Numbered from the stretch's first letter, positions 15,604 through 25,103 are shown. The stretch is 64,000 nt of DNA from Galactobacillus timonensis (GCF_900240265.1 NZ_LT964739.1:1510664-1574663), one strand, 5' to 3'. Translations and numbers: made by a program. The notes: a model not told the origin generated them from the sequence alone.

Positions 15604-16148
15604 CAGATCAGTGCCGCAACTGCGTCACGGACCGCCTTCATGTCTGCCGTCGGCTCGAAGCGTGCAACGACATTGCCCTGCCGGTCGATCAGGAACTTGG
15701 TGAAGTTCCACTTGATCTCGGAGTTGTGCTCGTAGTCCTTGTCAATCTTCTTGAGCATGACATTCATCGCAAGTGCCTTGGGACCCTTGCCGAATCCTTC
15801 AAACGTCTTCTGGCTCTTCAGATACTTGTAGAGATCCAGCGCGTTTTCACCATTGACTTCGCTCTTCTTCATCTGATCGAACTGCGTATTGTACTTGAGT
15901 GTGCAGAACTCATGGACCTCTTCATCGGTACCCGGTGTCTGACCTGCAAACTGGTTGCACGGAATATCGAGAATCTCCAGTCCTTTGTCATGGAACTCTT
16001 CATAGATGCTTTCGAGATCCTTGTACTGCGGCGTAAATCCGCAGCCGGTTGCGGTATTGACGACAAGAACGACCTTGCCCTCGAATTCTTTCATCGACAG
16101 TTCAGAACCATCACGCTTTGTTACAGAATAATCATAGAAAGTGCTCAT
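15603..16148 (-). CDS. Glutathione peroxidase family (thioredoxin-dependent) peroxidase
   Basis: 181 residues from ATG 16148, with CGGAGG 8 nt upstream; a GTG one codon earlier is less likely. Family motifs are NTATGCGFTPQY with peroxidatic Cys, DIPCNQFAGQ with the second Cys, and IKWNFTKFL with the active-site Trp/Asn. Bacterial members with Cys usually take electrons from thioredoxin and reduce lipid or organic peroxides. Pairing with an OhrR-like sensor supports organic peroxide defence. Confidence 0.9.
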   Translation of the reverse strand: MSTFYDYSVTKRDGSELSMKEFEGKVVLVVNTATGCGFTPQYKDLESIYEEFHDKGLEILDIPCNQFAGQTPGTDEEVHEFCTLKYNTQFDQMKKSEVNGENALDLYKYLKSQKTFEGFGKGPKALAMNVMLKKIDKDYEHNSEIKWNFTKFLIDRQGNVVARFEPTADMKAVRDAVAALI

Positions 16149-16170
16149 CACTTTAACCTCCGTTCATTTA

Positions 16171-16199
16171 TATTTGAAGCAATTAGATTGTATCAAATA
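16171..16199. promoter_or_regulatory. Palindromic operator of the peroxidase-ohrR operon
   Basis: TATTTGA-AG-CAATTAGATTG-TA-TCAAATA is a nearly complete 29-bp palindrome, 23 bp before the peroxidase start. Its core AATTAGATTGTA resembles known OhrR boxes of Bacillus (TACAATT/AATTGTA type). Confidence 0.65.
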
Positions 16200-16210
16200 T
16201 AAAATTGGAA

Positions 16211-16912
16211 TCAATAGTCACGCGCACCGAAAATTGCCGTGCCGATCCGAACCATCGTCGCACCTTCCTTGATCGCGGCTTCATAGTCCTGCGTCATCCC
16301 CATGGACAGTTCATGGACCGGAGCGTCCGGAATCTCAATCTCCAGACGATCCCTCAGCCTGCGCAGCTGTTCAAAATAGGGACGGTTGGCCTGTGGATCG
16401 TCTGACTTTGGCGCCGAGGTCATCAGGCCGCAGATCCGGATGTGGCTCAGTCGGCTGATTTCCCCGGCGATGGCGGGTACATCTTCTGCTTTGAAACCGA
16501 ACTTTGTATCTTCTTCTGCAACATTGACTTCCAGAAGAATGTTCATGGTTGTATCGGCTTTGGCCGCCTGCCTGTCGATTTCCTCTGCTAGAGCGAGCGA
16601 GTCGACAGAATGAATCATCACTGTTTTGCCAATGAGGTACTTCACTTTGTTGCGCTGCAGGTGACCGATCATGTGCCAGGCAGTTGTTTCGGGAAGCTGA
16701 CTGTACTTCTCCATGAGCTCCTGAACATAGTTTTCTCCAAAGGAGGTCTGGCCAAGCTCCTGCAGGGTCTCAATATCCCTCACCGGTTTCTTCTTACTGA
16801 CGGCGATGAGCCGGACGTCCTGAGGGTTTCTGCCCGCCTGCCGGCAGGCTTGTGTGATCTTATCCTTCACTGTCTGATAGTTATCCTTTAATTGTTCTGC
16901 ACTCAGCTGCAT
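16211..16912 (-). CDS. yggS: YggS/PROSC-family pyridoxal-phosphate homeostasis protein
   Basis: 233 residues. Alanine-racemase-like single-domain barrel. LIAVSKKKP holds the PLP-binding Lys near residue 40, with SFGENYVQEL, WHMIGHLQRNK and the C-terminal LSMGMTQDYEAAIKEGATMVRIG phosphate-binding motif. It binds and buffers PLP and has no known catalytic activity. It is the last gene of intact sequence before the decayed 17-23 kb block. Confidence 0.9.
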   Translation of the reverse strand: MQLSAEQLKDNYQTVKDKITQACRQAGRNPQDVRLIAVSKKKPVRDIETLQELGQTSFGENYVQELMEKYSQLPETTAWHMIGHLQRNKVKYLIGKTVMIHSVDSLALAEEIDRQAAKADTTMNILLEVNVAEEDTKFGFKAEDVPAIAGEISRLSHIRICGLMTSAPKSDDPQANRPYFEQLRRLRDRLEIEIPDAPVHELSMGMTQDYEAAIKEGATMVRIGTAIFGARDY

Positions 16913-17020
16913 TTTTTTCTGCCTCTTCCACTATCTTACGCATTTTTTCTGCCGATGATCAGGCACAGCGAAGCTAAGATAATGAATAGGATTACTGCAA
17001 TATCACTTGAATAGCAATGA

Positions 17021-17860
17021 CTGCAGGGGGATGAAATTGACGCTCTTGGCAGCCAGGAGGGGAATGCGCTGGCGGATGCGGTGCTGAGTGCTGTCAAATA
17101 CAATCGGACAGGATCCGGGATGGGCGATGCCTATGGCCTTTCGATCTACTTTCCGTATCAGAATCTGAACCGGGTTAATACGATGACTTCGACCTATGCC
17201 GATATCGGCATGGATGATTCCTACAGTGACTGCGTCAGGGCGTTTGCCAAGATGGAGGCATCGGGTCAGGCGGCTTCCGGAGGAATCAGTTCGCCATTCT
17301 CCATGCTCAGTTCGGGTTCCTATTCTTCACTGGACGCAGATGCCATCAATGATCTGCTCAATGTGTTCCTGGGTGGCGATCTTTCCTCGATTGGTCTTTC
17401 ATCCGGACGCTTTATGGAAGAGGCACCGCTGTCGGATGATGCGGTACGAACAGCGGTCCTGGACAACCGCTTCGATCCATCACAGCTGGTCTGGGATCAG
17501 GGGGAAGATGGATCCTGCCTCCTTTCGCTGAGCGAAGAAACATGGAAGAATGTTACACGTCTTGAGAAAAACCTCTATGTCGATGATGGTGGCGGCTATA
17601 TCGATCTCGGCCTGGATAACCAGTTTGATTTCGATGATTCCGGCGCTCTGGTGGTGGACGGGGAAGGAACGTGCCTCGCGGTTAATAATCAGCCGGTCGC
17701 CTACTATCACATTTCAACGACGGAAACTTCAGGGGAAACCGTGATCCGCGGCCGCATTCCTGCATTGCTCAACGTGGAATATGTGAATCTCATGGTTGTC
17801 TTTGACAAAATTTCCGCCGCCGCAAGCCAACGTATTTCAATCGTTGGCCAGGTGGCATAA
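17021..17860 (+). pseudogene. Clostripain-like (C11) protease gene, middle fragment
   Basis: Open frame after a stop at 17018, with no proper start (GTG 17081 lacks a ribosome-binding site). The sequence AYGLSIYFPY followed by an NxxNxxxTMTSTYA segment and an acidic beta-rich region matches the part downstream of the catalytic domain in clostripain-family secreted proteases. The His/Cys catalytic domain is deleted. At about 17810 the frame enters the left end of an IS200/IS605 element and stops at 17860. The missing C-terminus is at 23049-23161. Not functional as it stands. Confidence 0.7.
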
Positions 17861-17923
17861 AAAATGTTGAAAATTTAGCCTTCGATAAAATATTACAGCT
17901 ACATGGTATGCTATACTGCGTAT

Positions 17924-18328
17924 ATGGAAAAAGACGCATACAGACGCACAAATACGACGGTTTCGCTGCTGAATTATCATTTCGTTTTCTGCCCCCGCTA
18001 CCGCAGAAAAATATTCGACGTTCTGGGCGTAGATGAATACTTCAAAAAACTGGTGGAAGAAGTGTGCGGGCAGCACGATCTTCAGATCCTTGCGATGGAG
18101 TGCGATCACGATCATGTGCATCTGTTTGTTTCTGCTCCGCCCACAACGGCGCCTTATGAAATCATGAAATGGATCAAGGGTGCGACTTCCCGTAAAATCA
18201 GAATGCAGTTTTCTGCATTGAACTCGATGTCCGCCTTATGGACGCGAAGCTATTTTGTCTCAACGGCAGGGAAGGTGAGTTCTGCCACGATACGGCATTA
18301 TGTAGAGACGCAGAAGACAAGACCTTAA
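17924..18328 (+). CDS. tnpA: IS200/IS605 Y1 HUH transposase TnpA (second element)
   Basis: 134 residues from ATG 17924. HUH motif DHDHVHLFV and C-terminal nucleophile segment TIRHYVETQKT. The segment NYHFVFCPRYRRKI is typical of the family's first strand. It differs clearly from the tnpA at 12431-12901, so it belongs to another IS subgroup. It lies 20 bp before tnpB in the same direction, whereas the first element is divergent. Looks intact. Confidence 0.85.
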   Translation: MEKDAYRRTNTTVSLLNYHFVFCPRYRRKIFDVLGVDEYFKKLVEEVCGQHDLQILAMECDHDHVHLFVSAPPTTAPYEIMKWIKGATSRKIRMQFSALNSMSALWTRSYFVSTAGKVSSATIRHYVETQKTRP

Positions 18329-18347
18329 GAGAAAGGTGAAAGCATTT

Positions 18348-19232
18348 ATGTTCACGGTACGGCTTCCAATTGATACAGATAAATCTGCAGAAGCGTATTT
18401 CAATAAATGCTTTTTCTATGCCTGGAAATCCAGCAATCTCATGGTCTGTTGTGCGCAGCAGAGGATGAATGCGCTGAATTGTGATCGTGCCTATCGGAAT
18501 GCAAGAGAAGAATACGGGCGCAGATTCTCAGGGAAGAAGACAGAAGACCTGAACAAAGATCAGAAACGCCGGAAGAAAGAACTTTCTGCGCTAATGCAGG
18601 AGAAGCAGAAAGCCTATGGCCTCTCCAAAACGGATTTTGAAAAATACCTTTCTGTTCAGCAGCACAAATACCGTGCATGGCTTACTTCCCATCAGATGCA
18701 GGCGATTGCCGATCAGGTATGGAAAGGGGCTGAATCCGTTCTCTATGGCAAAGGCAGATCTCTGCATTTTAAGAGGCTTACGGAGATGGATACCATTCCC
18801 CAGAAAGACAATAATGGGATTCGCCTGAACGGATGGAATGATCTTGTGTTTATGAAACGTCACTATGCACTGAAGACTCCGGATTCTGCATATATGCAGT
18901 CTGTCAGGGACGGAGATGCCCGTGTGCGCTACTGTTATCTGAAGCGGATCGAGTTCAGCAGCGGATGGAAATATTATGCCGTCATTGTATTGGAAGGTGA
19001 CCCTCCGCATAATGAAAAATCCAGACAAGGGCACAGAGTCGGCATTGACCTTGGGACTTCAACGGTTGCCGCAGAATCGGAAGACCAGGTGATGCTGGAA
19101 AATCTGGCACCGGATTCCATCCGCTATGAGAAAGCGGTCCGGCATCTGCAGGCTCTTCTTGATCATAAGATGCGAATGGCAAATCCGGATAACTATGCAG
19201 AAGACGGGACAGTCCGAAAAGGTAAAAAGAAA
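18348..19232 (+). pseudogene. tnpB: tnpB, 5' part, interrupted by IS1595-like element
   Basis: AGAGAAAGGTG precedes ATG 18348 (a GTG at 18336 is possible). The N-terminal RNA-binding/wedge region is followed by the first RuvC segment VGIDLGTSTVAAES. The reading frame runs to GKKK, where AAAAGAAA (19225-19232) is the left copy of an 8-bp target duplication. Continuing at 22204 gives KKWHISRQAKRLKKR in frame. The gene is disrupted and should yield no full nuclease. Confidence 0.8.
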
Positions 19233-19255
19233 CAGGCCGGATTTGCACACGGGTG

Positions 19256-19472
19256 CTATCGGCCCCCTGATCTTGCCTTTTTTCCGGCAAACAATGTTCT
19301 GTATCTAAGCGTTTCAGGCGTTTCAAATCCTAGATTTAACAGAAAGTCGATCTTTTCGTAGATGTCATTTGGTGCGTTATAGATCAGTGCGAACAAGTTC
19401 AGATAGTCTGGCAGATCGTCCCTCTCGAAACCACTGTGGGCTTTCAAGAATTTTTGGAGGAGGTTGTGTACC
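19256..19472 (-). pseudogene. IS1595-like transposase, C-terminal part
   Basis: On the minus strand from the IS4 junction: a short bridge, then FLKAHSGFERDDLPDYLNLF, the conserved C-terminal end of IS1595 transposases, and a tail to the stop at 19256. The reading frame continues exactly from ...NEINQVHN at 21238 when the IS4-like element and one copy of its target duplication are removed. Confidence 0.8.
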
Positions 19473-21226
19473 CAATGGCGTTAAGTTAAGGGCTTGAAAA
19501 GCCCTGATATCTGTTGCAGTTGGCATTCTGAGCCACACTGATGATTGAGATGATCAACGGTGTGGCTTTTCTTCCGGATCGTGTGATCAAAACTGACACA
19601 TTTTGCCAAAACGAAAAGGACAGAGCGATTGCCTGTCACGAAAATCGGTGGATTTAGGTTTGCGGATGTTTTATACTCTGATCGTTAGGCAGATCTATAC
19701 GTAAACAACTTTGCGGATTGAGAACGTATATTTCTAACAAACGATCTTCCTGGTCTGATTGGGATCAGGAACTTTTTTATTCTGAGTATCAGCTTCTCCT
19801 CATCAATATGGCCTGCAAGATACTGCCTGATATTTGTCACAGCAGAGCTGAAATTGAATCTGTACTCATGTATGGTGGCTGACTTTTCTGACGGCACGGC
19901 TGCCACAATGAACTGGCAGAGGTTATACAGAATTGTCCGCGCATAGATTTCCTGATAAAGAAACTGTATGTTTCTGCCATGAAATTCGGTAAGCCCGATA
20001 GTATATTTCAACTCGCGAAAACTTCCTTCAATGCCCCATCTTTGGTGATACAGCTCTTTCATTACGCTGATCGGGAACTGATCTCCTGGCAGGTTGGTAA
20101 TCAGGCATTCATAAGTATCGTCGGTGATTTTGAATCGTACTGCCCGAAAATTCAGATAATACGATTCTTCTTCGATGGGAAGAAATCGGAAGAGCTGATT
20201 ATTCATGATACGGACATATTTTTCCGGATGCCGCTTTACTTCATTGGTCTGCAGTCTGGTAATTTCTTTTCCCAGATCAAGGTCGAACTCCTCATCCTTC
20301 AAATTCATGGTGCTGAGAATCCCATTGCTTGAGATATCTTTGACGCGAATGATGTATTTTATCTGGTTCTCAGTGAGAAATGCCAGCAGCTGATATTTCT
20401 CATAACCGCGATCGGCAATATAAATGAACTTTCCATATTTCTCTGCATTCTTTTCAAGCATTTCTTCTGCGGCATTGGGCTCATTTGATTTGGCTGCTGT
20501 ATCAATCTCAATGTCGGCATAACAGCGATTCAAAACATCGTATAACGCATTCAGATGAAGCTGATTAAAGCCTCGTGCCATTCCGTTCTGGATATGATAA
20601 GTCTCACTGTCTTCCGGATTATATGGAATATTGATATCGGATCCGTCGGAAGCCAGAAGTCGATATCCCTGAAACCGATTGTTGACGTTAATACTGTCAG
20701 TGAATAAAGTGAATACCCGATACAGCGCCCGGGGATCCAATTTCCGCCGCTGTTGAATGACAGCAGAAACAGATGGAGGGACCTCCATATCAGTGAAATA
20801 ATCTCCGATCTCAGAAGATAATGATTTGGATTGGAACTGGATCAGGAATTTCATGAGCTCTTCCGGCGGCAGTTTACGCTTGCGGGTGAAATCAAACCCG
20901 GGAGATTTGCAGTAGCAGCCAATAGAAGAAGACACATAGTTGATCGCATCATTGAGATGCTTATGAACAGCGCCCAGCGAATAGAGATAGGAAACCATAG
21001 TCGAAAAATACCCCCTACAATTTCCTTCGGATTGTCTAAAAATTCCTGTGCTCAGCCTGTCAAGTGCCTTTTTGAAAAAAGTGCATGTTTATGCATTTTC
21101 TGATGCTTTTATGTAAGTGGTGAAAACGTCTTGGCATAGCACTTTGCAAAATAAAAAACACTCGCCATATTTTGAAACGAGTGTTTCTTGTCAGAAGTCA
21201 GTGTTTCCTGTTAACTTACTGACATT
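19473..21226. mobile_element. IS4-family insertion sequence with 11-bp target duplication
   Basis: 1754 bp. The direct repeat GGTTGTGTACC flanks it (19462-19472 and 21227-21237); IS4 elements make 10-12 bp duplications. The ends are imperfect inverted repeats: AATGGCGTTAAGTTAA at the left and, read inward from the right, AATGTCAGTAAGTTAA. One transposase gene on the minus strand looks intact, so this is the youngest layer of the nest. Besides the transposase it holds 190-220 bp of non-coding end sequence on each side. Confidence 0.85.
19685..20998 (-). CDS. IS4-family DDE transposase
   Basis: 437 residues. DDE residues lie in LLASDGSDIN (first Asp), YIADRGYEKY (second Asp, DREGY-like) and YHQRWGIEGSFRELKY, the Y-(2)-R-(3)-E-(6)-K signature of IS4 transposases. 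No frameshift or stop seen. It cuts and inserts by a hairpin mechanism (family knowledge). The gene sits alone between the two imperfect terminal repeats. Confidence 0.88.
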   Translation of the reverse strand: MVSYLYSLGAVHKHLNDAINYVSSSIGCYCKSPGFDFTRKRKLPPEELMKFLIQFQSKSLSSEIGDYFTDMEVPPSVSAVIQQRRKLDPRALYRVFTLFTDSINVNNRFQGYRLLASDGSDINIPYNPEDSETYHIQNGMARGFNQLHLNALYDVLNRCYADIEIDTAAKSNEPNAAEEMLEKNAEKYGKFIYIADRGYEKYQLLAFLTENQIKYIIRVKDISSNGILSTMNLKDEEFDLDLGKEITRLQTNEVKRHPEKYVRIMNNQLFRFLPIEEESYYLNFRAVRFKITDDTYECLITNLPGDQFPISVMKELYHQRWGIEGSFRELKYTIGLTEFHGRNIQFLYQEIYARTILYNLCQFIVAAVPSEKSATIHEYRFNFSSAVTNIRQYLAGHIDEEKLILRIKKFLIPIRPGRSFVRNIRSQSAKLFTYRSA

Positions 21227-22055
21227 GGTTGTGTACCTGGTTAATTTCATTTAACGGGTTCTTGTTATCCGGGAGTTTTTTTATCTTCTTGGAGTCGTAC
21301 TCAATGTTTTCTAAATCGAGCTTTCGAACCAGCATTTTGTGACAAACATCTTTATCGGTGATTAATGTTGATTCCGGCTTAATATGATCCTTCAAAACTT
21401 CATATACATCCTTCTGCGTTGGCTGTCCAAGGCCAATGAATTTGACGAATACAGGTTCGCCGTCCGTAATTGTCTCAATGCACATCTGGTTTCTGGAATG
21501 CCCACGCAGCTTATGATTATTTTCTTTGCGAATGATATCTTCACTGCGTACAGGGAGATAGGTTTCATCACAGTAGATATTCCCGTCTAAGAGTATAGGA
21601 TCCTGAATGTTCCGCAGCAGCAGGCAAGTCTTCTTGAACCAGTATTTTGCGGTTGTAAAAGCGTTTCTGTTATTCCATGAGTCTGCCGTCAGGCTAAGAT
21701 ATTCAAGAAGATTTCGCCAGTATTCGATCCACTCGGTAATTGATATCTTATGGTCGGCAAAAATCGTTCCTGTAATTACAGTGAACTTTCGATGGCAAGC
21801 ATTGCAGCGATAGATCTGAATGCCGTTTGAAGAATGACCATCTTTCTTAAAATCAGTAGAACCGCAGTACCTGCATGAATGCGGTTGATAGGAGTTAACA
21901 AGACGTATCTCATCAGAACTGCTAATTTGCGGATGACGCTGGCTGTAATGGGTTATGACGTCATTCCGAATAAAGTCTTCGGAAGAAGTGCGGACAGGTA
22001 AAAAATCCCAGGGCGTTTTACGCCGGGATTTAAAACGATTCGACTTTGATTTCAT
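21216..22055 (-). pseudogene. IS1595-like transposase, N-terminal part, cut by IS4
   Basis: From ATG 22055 the protein has the N-terminal zinc-ribbon of IS1595 transposases (CRYCGSTDFKKDG...YRCNACHRKF), then GTIFADHKISITEW, and DDE-domain residues (NIYCDETYLPV, TLITDKDVCHK). True coding ends at 21238 (NEINQVHN); the last residues and the stop at 21216 come from the IS4 end. A long hairpin with GGTGGTGGCCCT/AGGGCCACCACC arms (22059-22107) lies just upstream of the start. Confidence 0.82.
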
Positions 22056-22203
22056 TAAGGTGGTGGCCCTAGACTTAGGCAGACAGCAGTGCAGGGCCAC
22101 CACGCACCAAGTACACAGCTGCCTGCCTAAGCATACTTTCTAAGTTCCTTTCGGAACTGCCTCAATCGTATGCCAATTAGCACCCGTGTGCAAATCCGGC
22201 CTT

Positions 22204-22823
22204 AAAAGAAATGGCACATCTCCCGGCAGGCAAAGCGTCTGAAAAAGAGAATTCGTGTTCTGCACAGAAAAGAAGCCGCTTATGTTCTCTGTTCTCATCG
22301 GCGGCAGATCAACCGCATCCTGAGCAGCGCGGACGAAGTGATCGTTGAACCGGTCCGTCTGAAGGCAATGCAGAAAAGATCAAAAAAGACCGAACGGAGC
22401 GGCAAGGAAACTGTAATCAACGGAAAGATTGTCCATAAGTACAAGCGGAAGAAGCGATACGGTCATTCGATTAAGAATCACGCTCCGGGCAGATTCCTTC
22501 TGGAGCTGAAGAGAAAAGCAGAAGTGATGGATATACCATACTTTGAGATACAGACTTCTGCATACAAAGCATCTCAATTCCATCACGACACCGGAGAATA
22601 CATTCCGTCCAGGGTGAACGAGCGATACAAAGTAATTTCCAATATCACGGTACAGAGGGATCTGTACTCTGCATTCCTGATCCGGCATACGCTTGATACG
22701 CTGAATGCGCCGGACATCGATGCATGTATTAATGATTTTGAGAAGTTCGCAGACATTTCCAACCGTGAGCTGGCGGCTATGAAAGCGGCCGGCATCAGCA
22801 ATCAAGCCTGCTGGGGCTTCTGA
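22204..22823 (+). pseudogene. tnpB: tnpB, 3' part
   Basis: Begins at the right copy of the AAAAGAAA duplication and reads KKWHISRQAK in frame with the 5' part. It carries the bridge helix, RuvC-II segment DEVIVEPV (near 22332-22355) and a C-terminal half (QFHHDTGEYIPS, VQRDLYSAFLIRHT) like that of TnpB-related accessory proteins lacking the CxxC zinc knuckle. The stop is at 22821-22823. The GTG at 22338 has no ribosome-binding site. Confidence 0.78.
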
Positions 22824-23048
22824 ATCCAGAAAGATCAACCGTTCCAGACATCGGACGGGCCATACGAAAGTACGCACAGTGTGCGGAAATCCGGCGAAGC
22901 CGACTGTCTGCGGAGCCTATATGCGACCGGGCGAATGCGAGGTATCAAGTGCATACAAGCGGCGCTGAATACTCTGTAAGACAAGACTGTGCAATCTTCA
23001 TCTGCACAGCAGGAATCCCACGAATTCTATTCGTGGGAGGATGTCAAA
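22824..23048 (+). ncRNA. Probable omega/reRNA region and right end of second IS605 element
   Basis: 225 bp between the tnpB stop and the host-gene flank, with no ORF. It contains short inverted repeats (for example GTACGCACAGTGTGC near 22871) and ends in the strong hairpin 23016-23038. By position it would encode the TnpB guide RNA scaffold, with guide sequence taken from the clostripain-like flank at 23049. Confidence 0.45.
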
Positions 23049-23161
23049 CGTGGACCGTCAGTGATGTGATCGTTCCCGAAAAGCTGTCGCTGTCCTATCA
23101 GTTTACGGACCTTTACGGCAATGTTTCCTGGGCCCCGGCACTGGAAATTGACAACGATTGA
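23049..23161 (+). pseudogene. Clostripain-like protease gene, C-terminal fragment
   Basis: Reads WTVSDVIVPEKLSLSYQFTDLYGN and ends at 23161. It continues the frame of the 17021-17810 fragment once the IS element is removed (VFDK-TWTVSDV). The ending, a YQFTDLYGN..W.PALE strand, is typical of clostripain-family C-termini. It is left without start or catalytic domain. Confidence 0.7.
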
Positions 23162-23233
23162 AAAACACCTCACCTGAGAGGGTGAAAAAGAAAAGATGGT
23201 GATTGACGGCAGGTGATTTATAGTAATCCCACG

Positions 23234-24589
23234 ATGTCTGAAGTCTCCTATGATCGCAGGGAATTGTTGAAGGAAAGTATCTCCATTGCCTGGCCGGCGG
23301 TACTGGAGTCTTTCTTTGTGGCTCTTGCCGGAATGATCGATACATTGATGGTTTCGTCGCTGGGTACGTATGCTGTGGCGGCGGTCGGTCTGACAGTGCA
23401 GCCAAAATACATCTGTCTCTCGGTATTCTTTGCGATCAACGTTGCCGTATCCGCACTGGTGGCACGCCGCCGCGGTCAGGACGATTCCAAAGGTGCCAAC
23501 CGCGTTCTGGTGACGGCAGTGGTACTGTCCGTTCTTGTATGTGCTTTGATCAGCGTCCTTTCGGTGGCACTGGCGGATCCGATCATTCGTCTTTGCGGAT
23601 CGGCGGCAGATACACATACGCCCGCCGTGGAATACTTTACAGTCATACAGGGCGGCATGATCTTCAATGTACTGACGATGCTGATCAACGCTGCCCAGAG
23701 AGGAGCGGGAAATACATTGATCGCGATGCAGACGAATGTCGTCTCGTCACTGGTCAACATCTGCTTCAACTATCTTCTGATCGGAGGAAACTTTGGGTTT
23801 CCGGCACTGGGACTGTATGGCGCAGCGATTGCGACCGTACTTGGCACCGCCGTATCGGCCATCATGGCAATCATCTCCCTGTTACGGAAGAACGGCTATC
23901 TGTCCCTTGGGCGGATCGTGAAGGAAAAGATTGCTCCGTCTGTCGAGGTTCTGAAGTCCATTTATCACCTGGCAGGGAATCTTCTTGTTGAAAATGTTGC
24001 GATGCGGGTTGGCTTCATGGCAACTTCGATCATGGCGGCACGCCTGGGGACGGACGCCTTTGCGGCCCATCAGGTCGGCATGAACTTTCTGAGTCTTGGT
24101 TTTTCGTTCGGCGATGGTATGCAGGCGGCGGCCGTTGCCCTGATCGGAAGGTCGCTTGGGGAACAGAAGCCGGATAAGGCAAAGGTATACGGTTCTATCT
24201 GCCAGCATGTCGGCCTTGCGCTGTCGATAGCGCTTGGCCTGGTATGTCTGATCTTCGGCAGAGATCTATTCAGGATCTTCTTCAGCGCCGATGATGTGCT
24301 TGCAATGGGCGTCATCATCATGCGCTATACCAGCGTCATCGTTCTCTTCCAGATTTCCCAGGTCATTTACAGCGGCTGCCTGCGGGGCGCGGGAGATGTG
24401 CGCTATTGTCTCTATGTGGCACTGATCAGTGTGACATTGATCCGGACGATTGTGACCTGGCTGCTGACCGGTGTATTCTCGTTTGGCCTTCACGGGATCT
24501 GGACCGGCGTTCTGTCAGATCAGTTGTCGCGCCTGATTCTGCTGCGGATCCGGTTTGCGCAGGGAAACTGGACAAAGATCCGGATCTGA
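23234..24589 (+). CDS. MATE-family multidrug/Na+ antiporter
   Basis: 451 residues from ATG 23234 (a GTG at 23213 is an alternative; neither has a good ribosome-binding site, perhaps because mobile elements altered the upstream region). Twelve hydrophobic helices in two homologous halves; family segments include SIAWPAVLESFFVALAGMIDTLMVSSLG in the first helix pair, ALGLYGAAIATVLGT, and GCLRGAGD in the second half. It exports cationic drugs or metabolites across the membrane, substrate unknown. The DUF296 gene follows 25 bp later. Confidence 0.82.
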   Translation: MSEVSYDRRELLKESISIAWPAVLESFFVALAGMIDTLMVSSLGTYAVAAVGLTVQPKYICLSVFFAINVAVSALVARRRGQDDSKGANRVLVTAVVLSVLVCALISVLSVALADPIIRLCGSAADTHTPAVEYFTVIQGGMIFNVLTMLINAAQRGAGNTLIAMQTNVVSSLVNICFNYLLIGGNFGFPALGLYGAAIATVLGTAVSAIMAIISLLRKNGYLSLGRIVKEKIAPSVEVLKSIYHLAGNLLVENVAMRVGFMATSIMAARLGTDAFAAHQVGMNFLSLGFSFGDGMQAAAVALIGRSLGEQKPDKAKVYGSICQHVGLALSIALGLVCLIFGRDLFRIFFSADDVLAMGVIIMRYTSVIVLFQISQVIYSGCLRGAGDVRYCLYVALISVTLIRTIVTWLLTGVFSFGLHGIWTGVLSDQLSRLILLRIRFAQGNWTKIRI

Positions 24590-24614
24590 GTATGTTGAAG
24601 AGGGAGGTGAGACA

Positions 24615-25034
24615 ATGATCTATCGAACAATGGGTGACACGGTTGTGGTGCGGCTTCAGCCGGGTGAGGAAATTCTTGACAGTATCAAGGCAATTGCCGC
24701 AAAGGAACATATTACGGCCGGCTATATCAATGGACTTGGGGCAAGCGATGACTTTGATGTCTGCGTCTATGACCTGAAAGAGAAGAAGTATTTCCCGGTT
24801 CATGTCGGTGTGCAGAGCGAGATTACCAGTCTTTTCGGCATCGTGTCGAAGAAGGACGGCAGTCCGTTTCTGCATGTACATATGCAGGCAATGACAAAGG
24901 ACGGTACGGCGGCAGGAGGACATCTGCAGCGCTGCGTCATCAATGCGACCGCCGAGATTGTGATTCATGTTCTGCCGGGAGAAATCGGCAGAATGGTGGA
25001 TCCGGCGACGGGATTGACGGTCATGGAGCTTTGA
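24615..25034 (+). CDS. PPC/DUF296 domain protein
   Basis: 139 residues from ATG 24615 after GAGGGAGGTGAG. It is a single PPC domain: LQPGEEILDSIKAIA, then AGYINGLGASDDFDVCVYD, the metal-binding FLHVHM motif and HVLPGEI at the end. In bacteria these small trimeric proteins are of unknown role; plant relatives are fused to AT-hooks and bind DNA. It is likely cotranscribed with the MATE gene. Confidence 0.82.
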   Translation: MIYRTMGDTVVVRLQPGEEILDSIKAIAAKEHITAGYINGLGASDDFDVCVYDLKEKKYFPVHVGVQSEITSLFGIVSKKDGSPFLHVHMQAMTKDGTAAGGHLQRCVINATAEIVIHVLPGEIGRMVDPATGLTVMEL

Positions 25035-25056
25035 TCGCAGTTACATCTGCAAAGTA

Positions 25057-25098
25057 AAACGCAGTGCCGGCACAGATCTGTGTCTGACACTGCGTTTT
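25057..25098. terminator. Bidirectional intrinsic terminator
   Basis: AAAACGCAGTG (25057-25067) and CACTGCGTTTT (25088-25098), with A-run on one side and T-run on the other, between convergent genes. Confidence 0.75.
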
Positions 25099-25103
25099 TC
25101 TGA

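Larger units (their letters stand above)
19233..22203. mobile_element. IS1595-like element with 8-bp target duplication, split by an IS4-like element
   Basis: The ends are inverted repeats of about 24 bp: GGCCGGATTTGCACACGGGTGCTA at 19236-19259 and its reverse complement at 22176-22199. Flanks are the direct repeat AAAAGAAA (19225-19232 and 22204-22211); 8-bp duplications are usual for IS1595. Without the IS4-like insert the element is about 1.2 kb and codes for one transposase on the minus strand. Confidence 0.85.
17811..23048. mobile_element. IS200/IS605 element inserted in the clostripain-like gene, itself carrying nested insertions
   Basis: Left-end hairpin GCCAACG...CGTTGGC (17826-17848) and right-end hairpin TCCCACGA...TCGTGGGA (23016-23038) bound it. 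Removing 17811-23048 joins codons ...VFDK to TWTVSDV... in frame, restoring the host gene. It carries tnpA and a tnpB broken by an IS1595-like element. Without the nested insertion it would be about 2.26 kb. Exact ends are uncertain by a few bases because AAA is shared at the junction. Confidence 0.8.

Noticed and set aside
22176..22199. Inverted 24-bp repeat at 19236/22176 first read as a sign of a DNA inversion
   Set aside because: The outer 8-bp direct repeat and rejoined tnpB frame show these are simply the terminal inverted repeats of an IS1595-like element.
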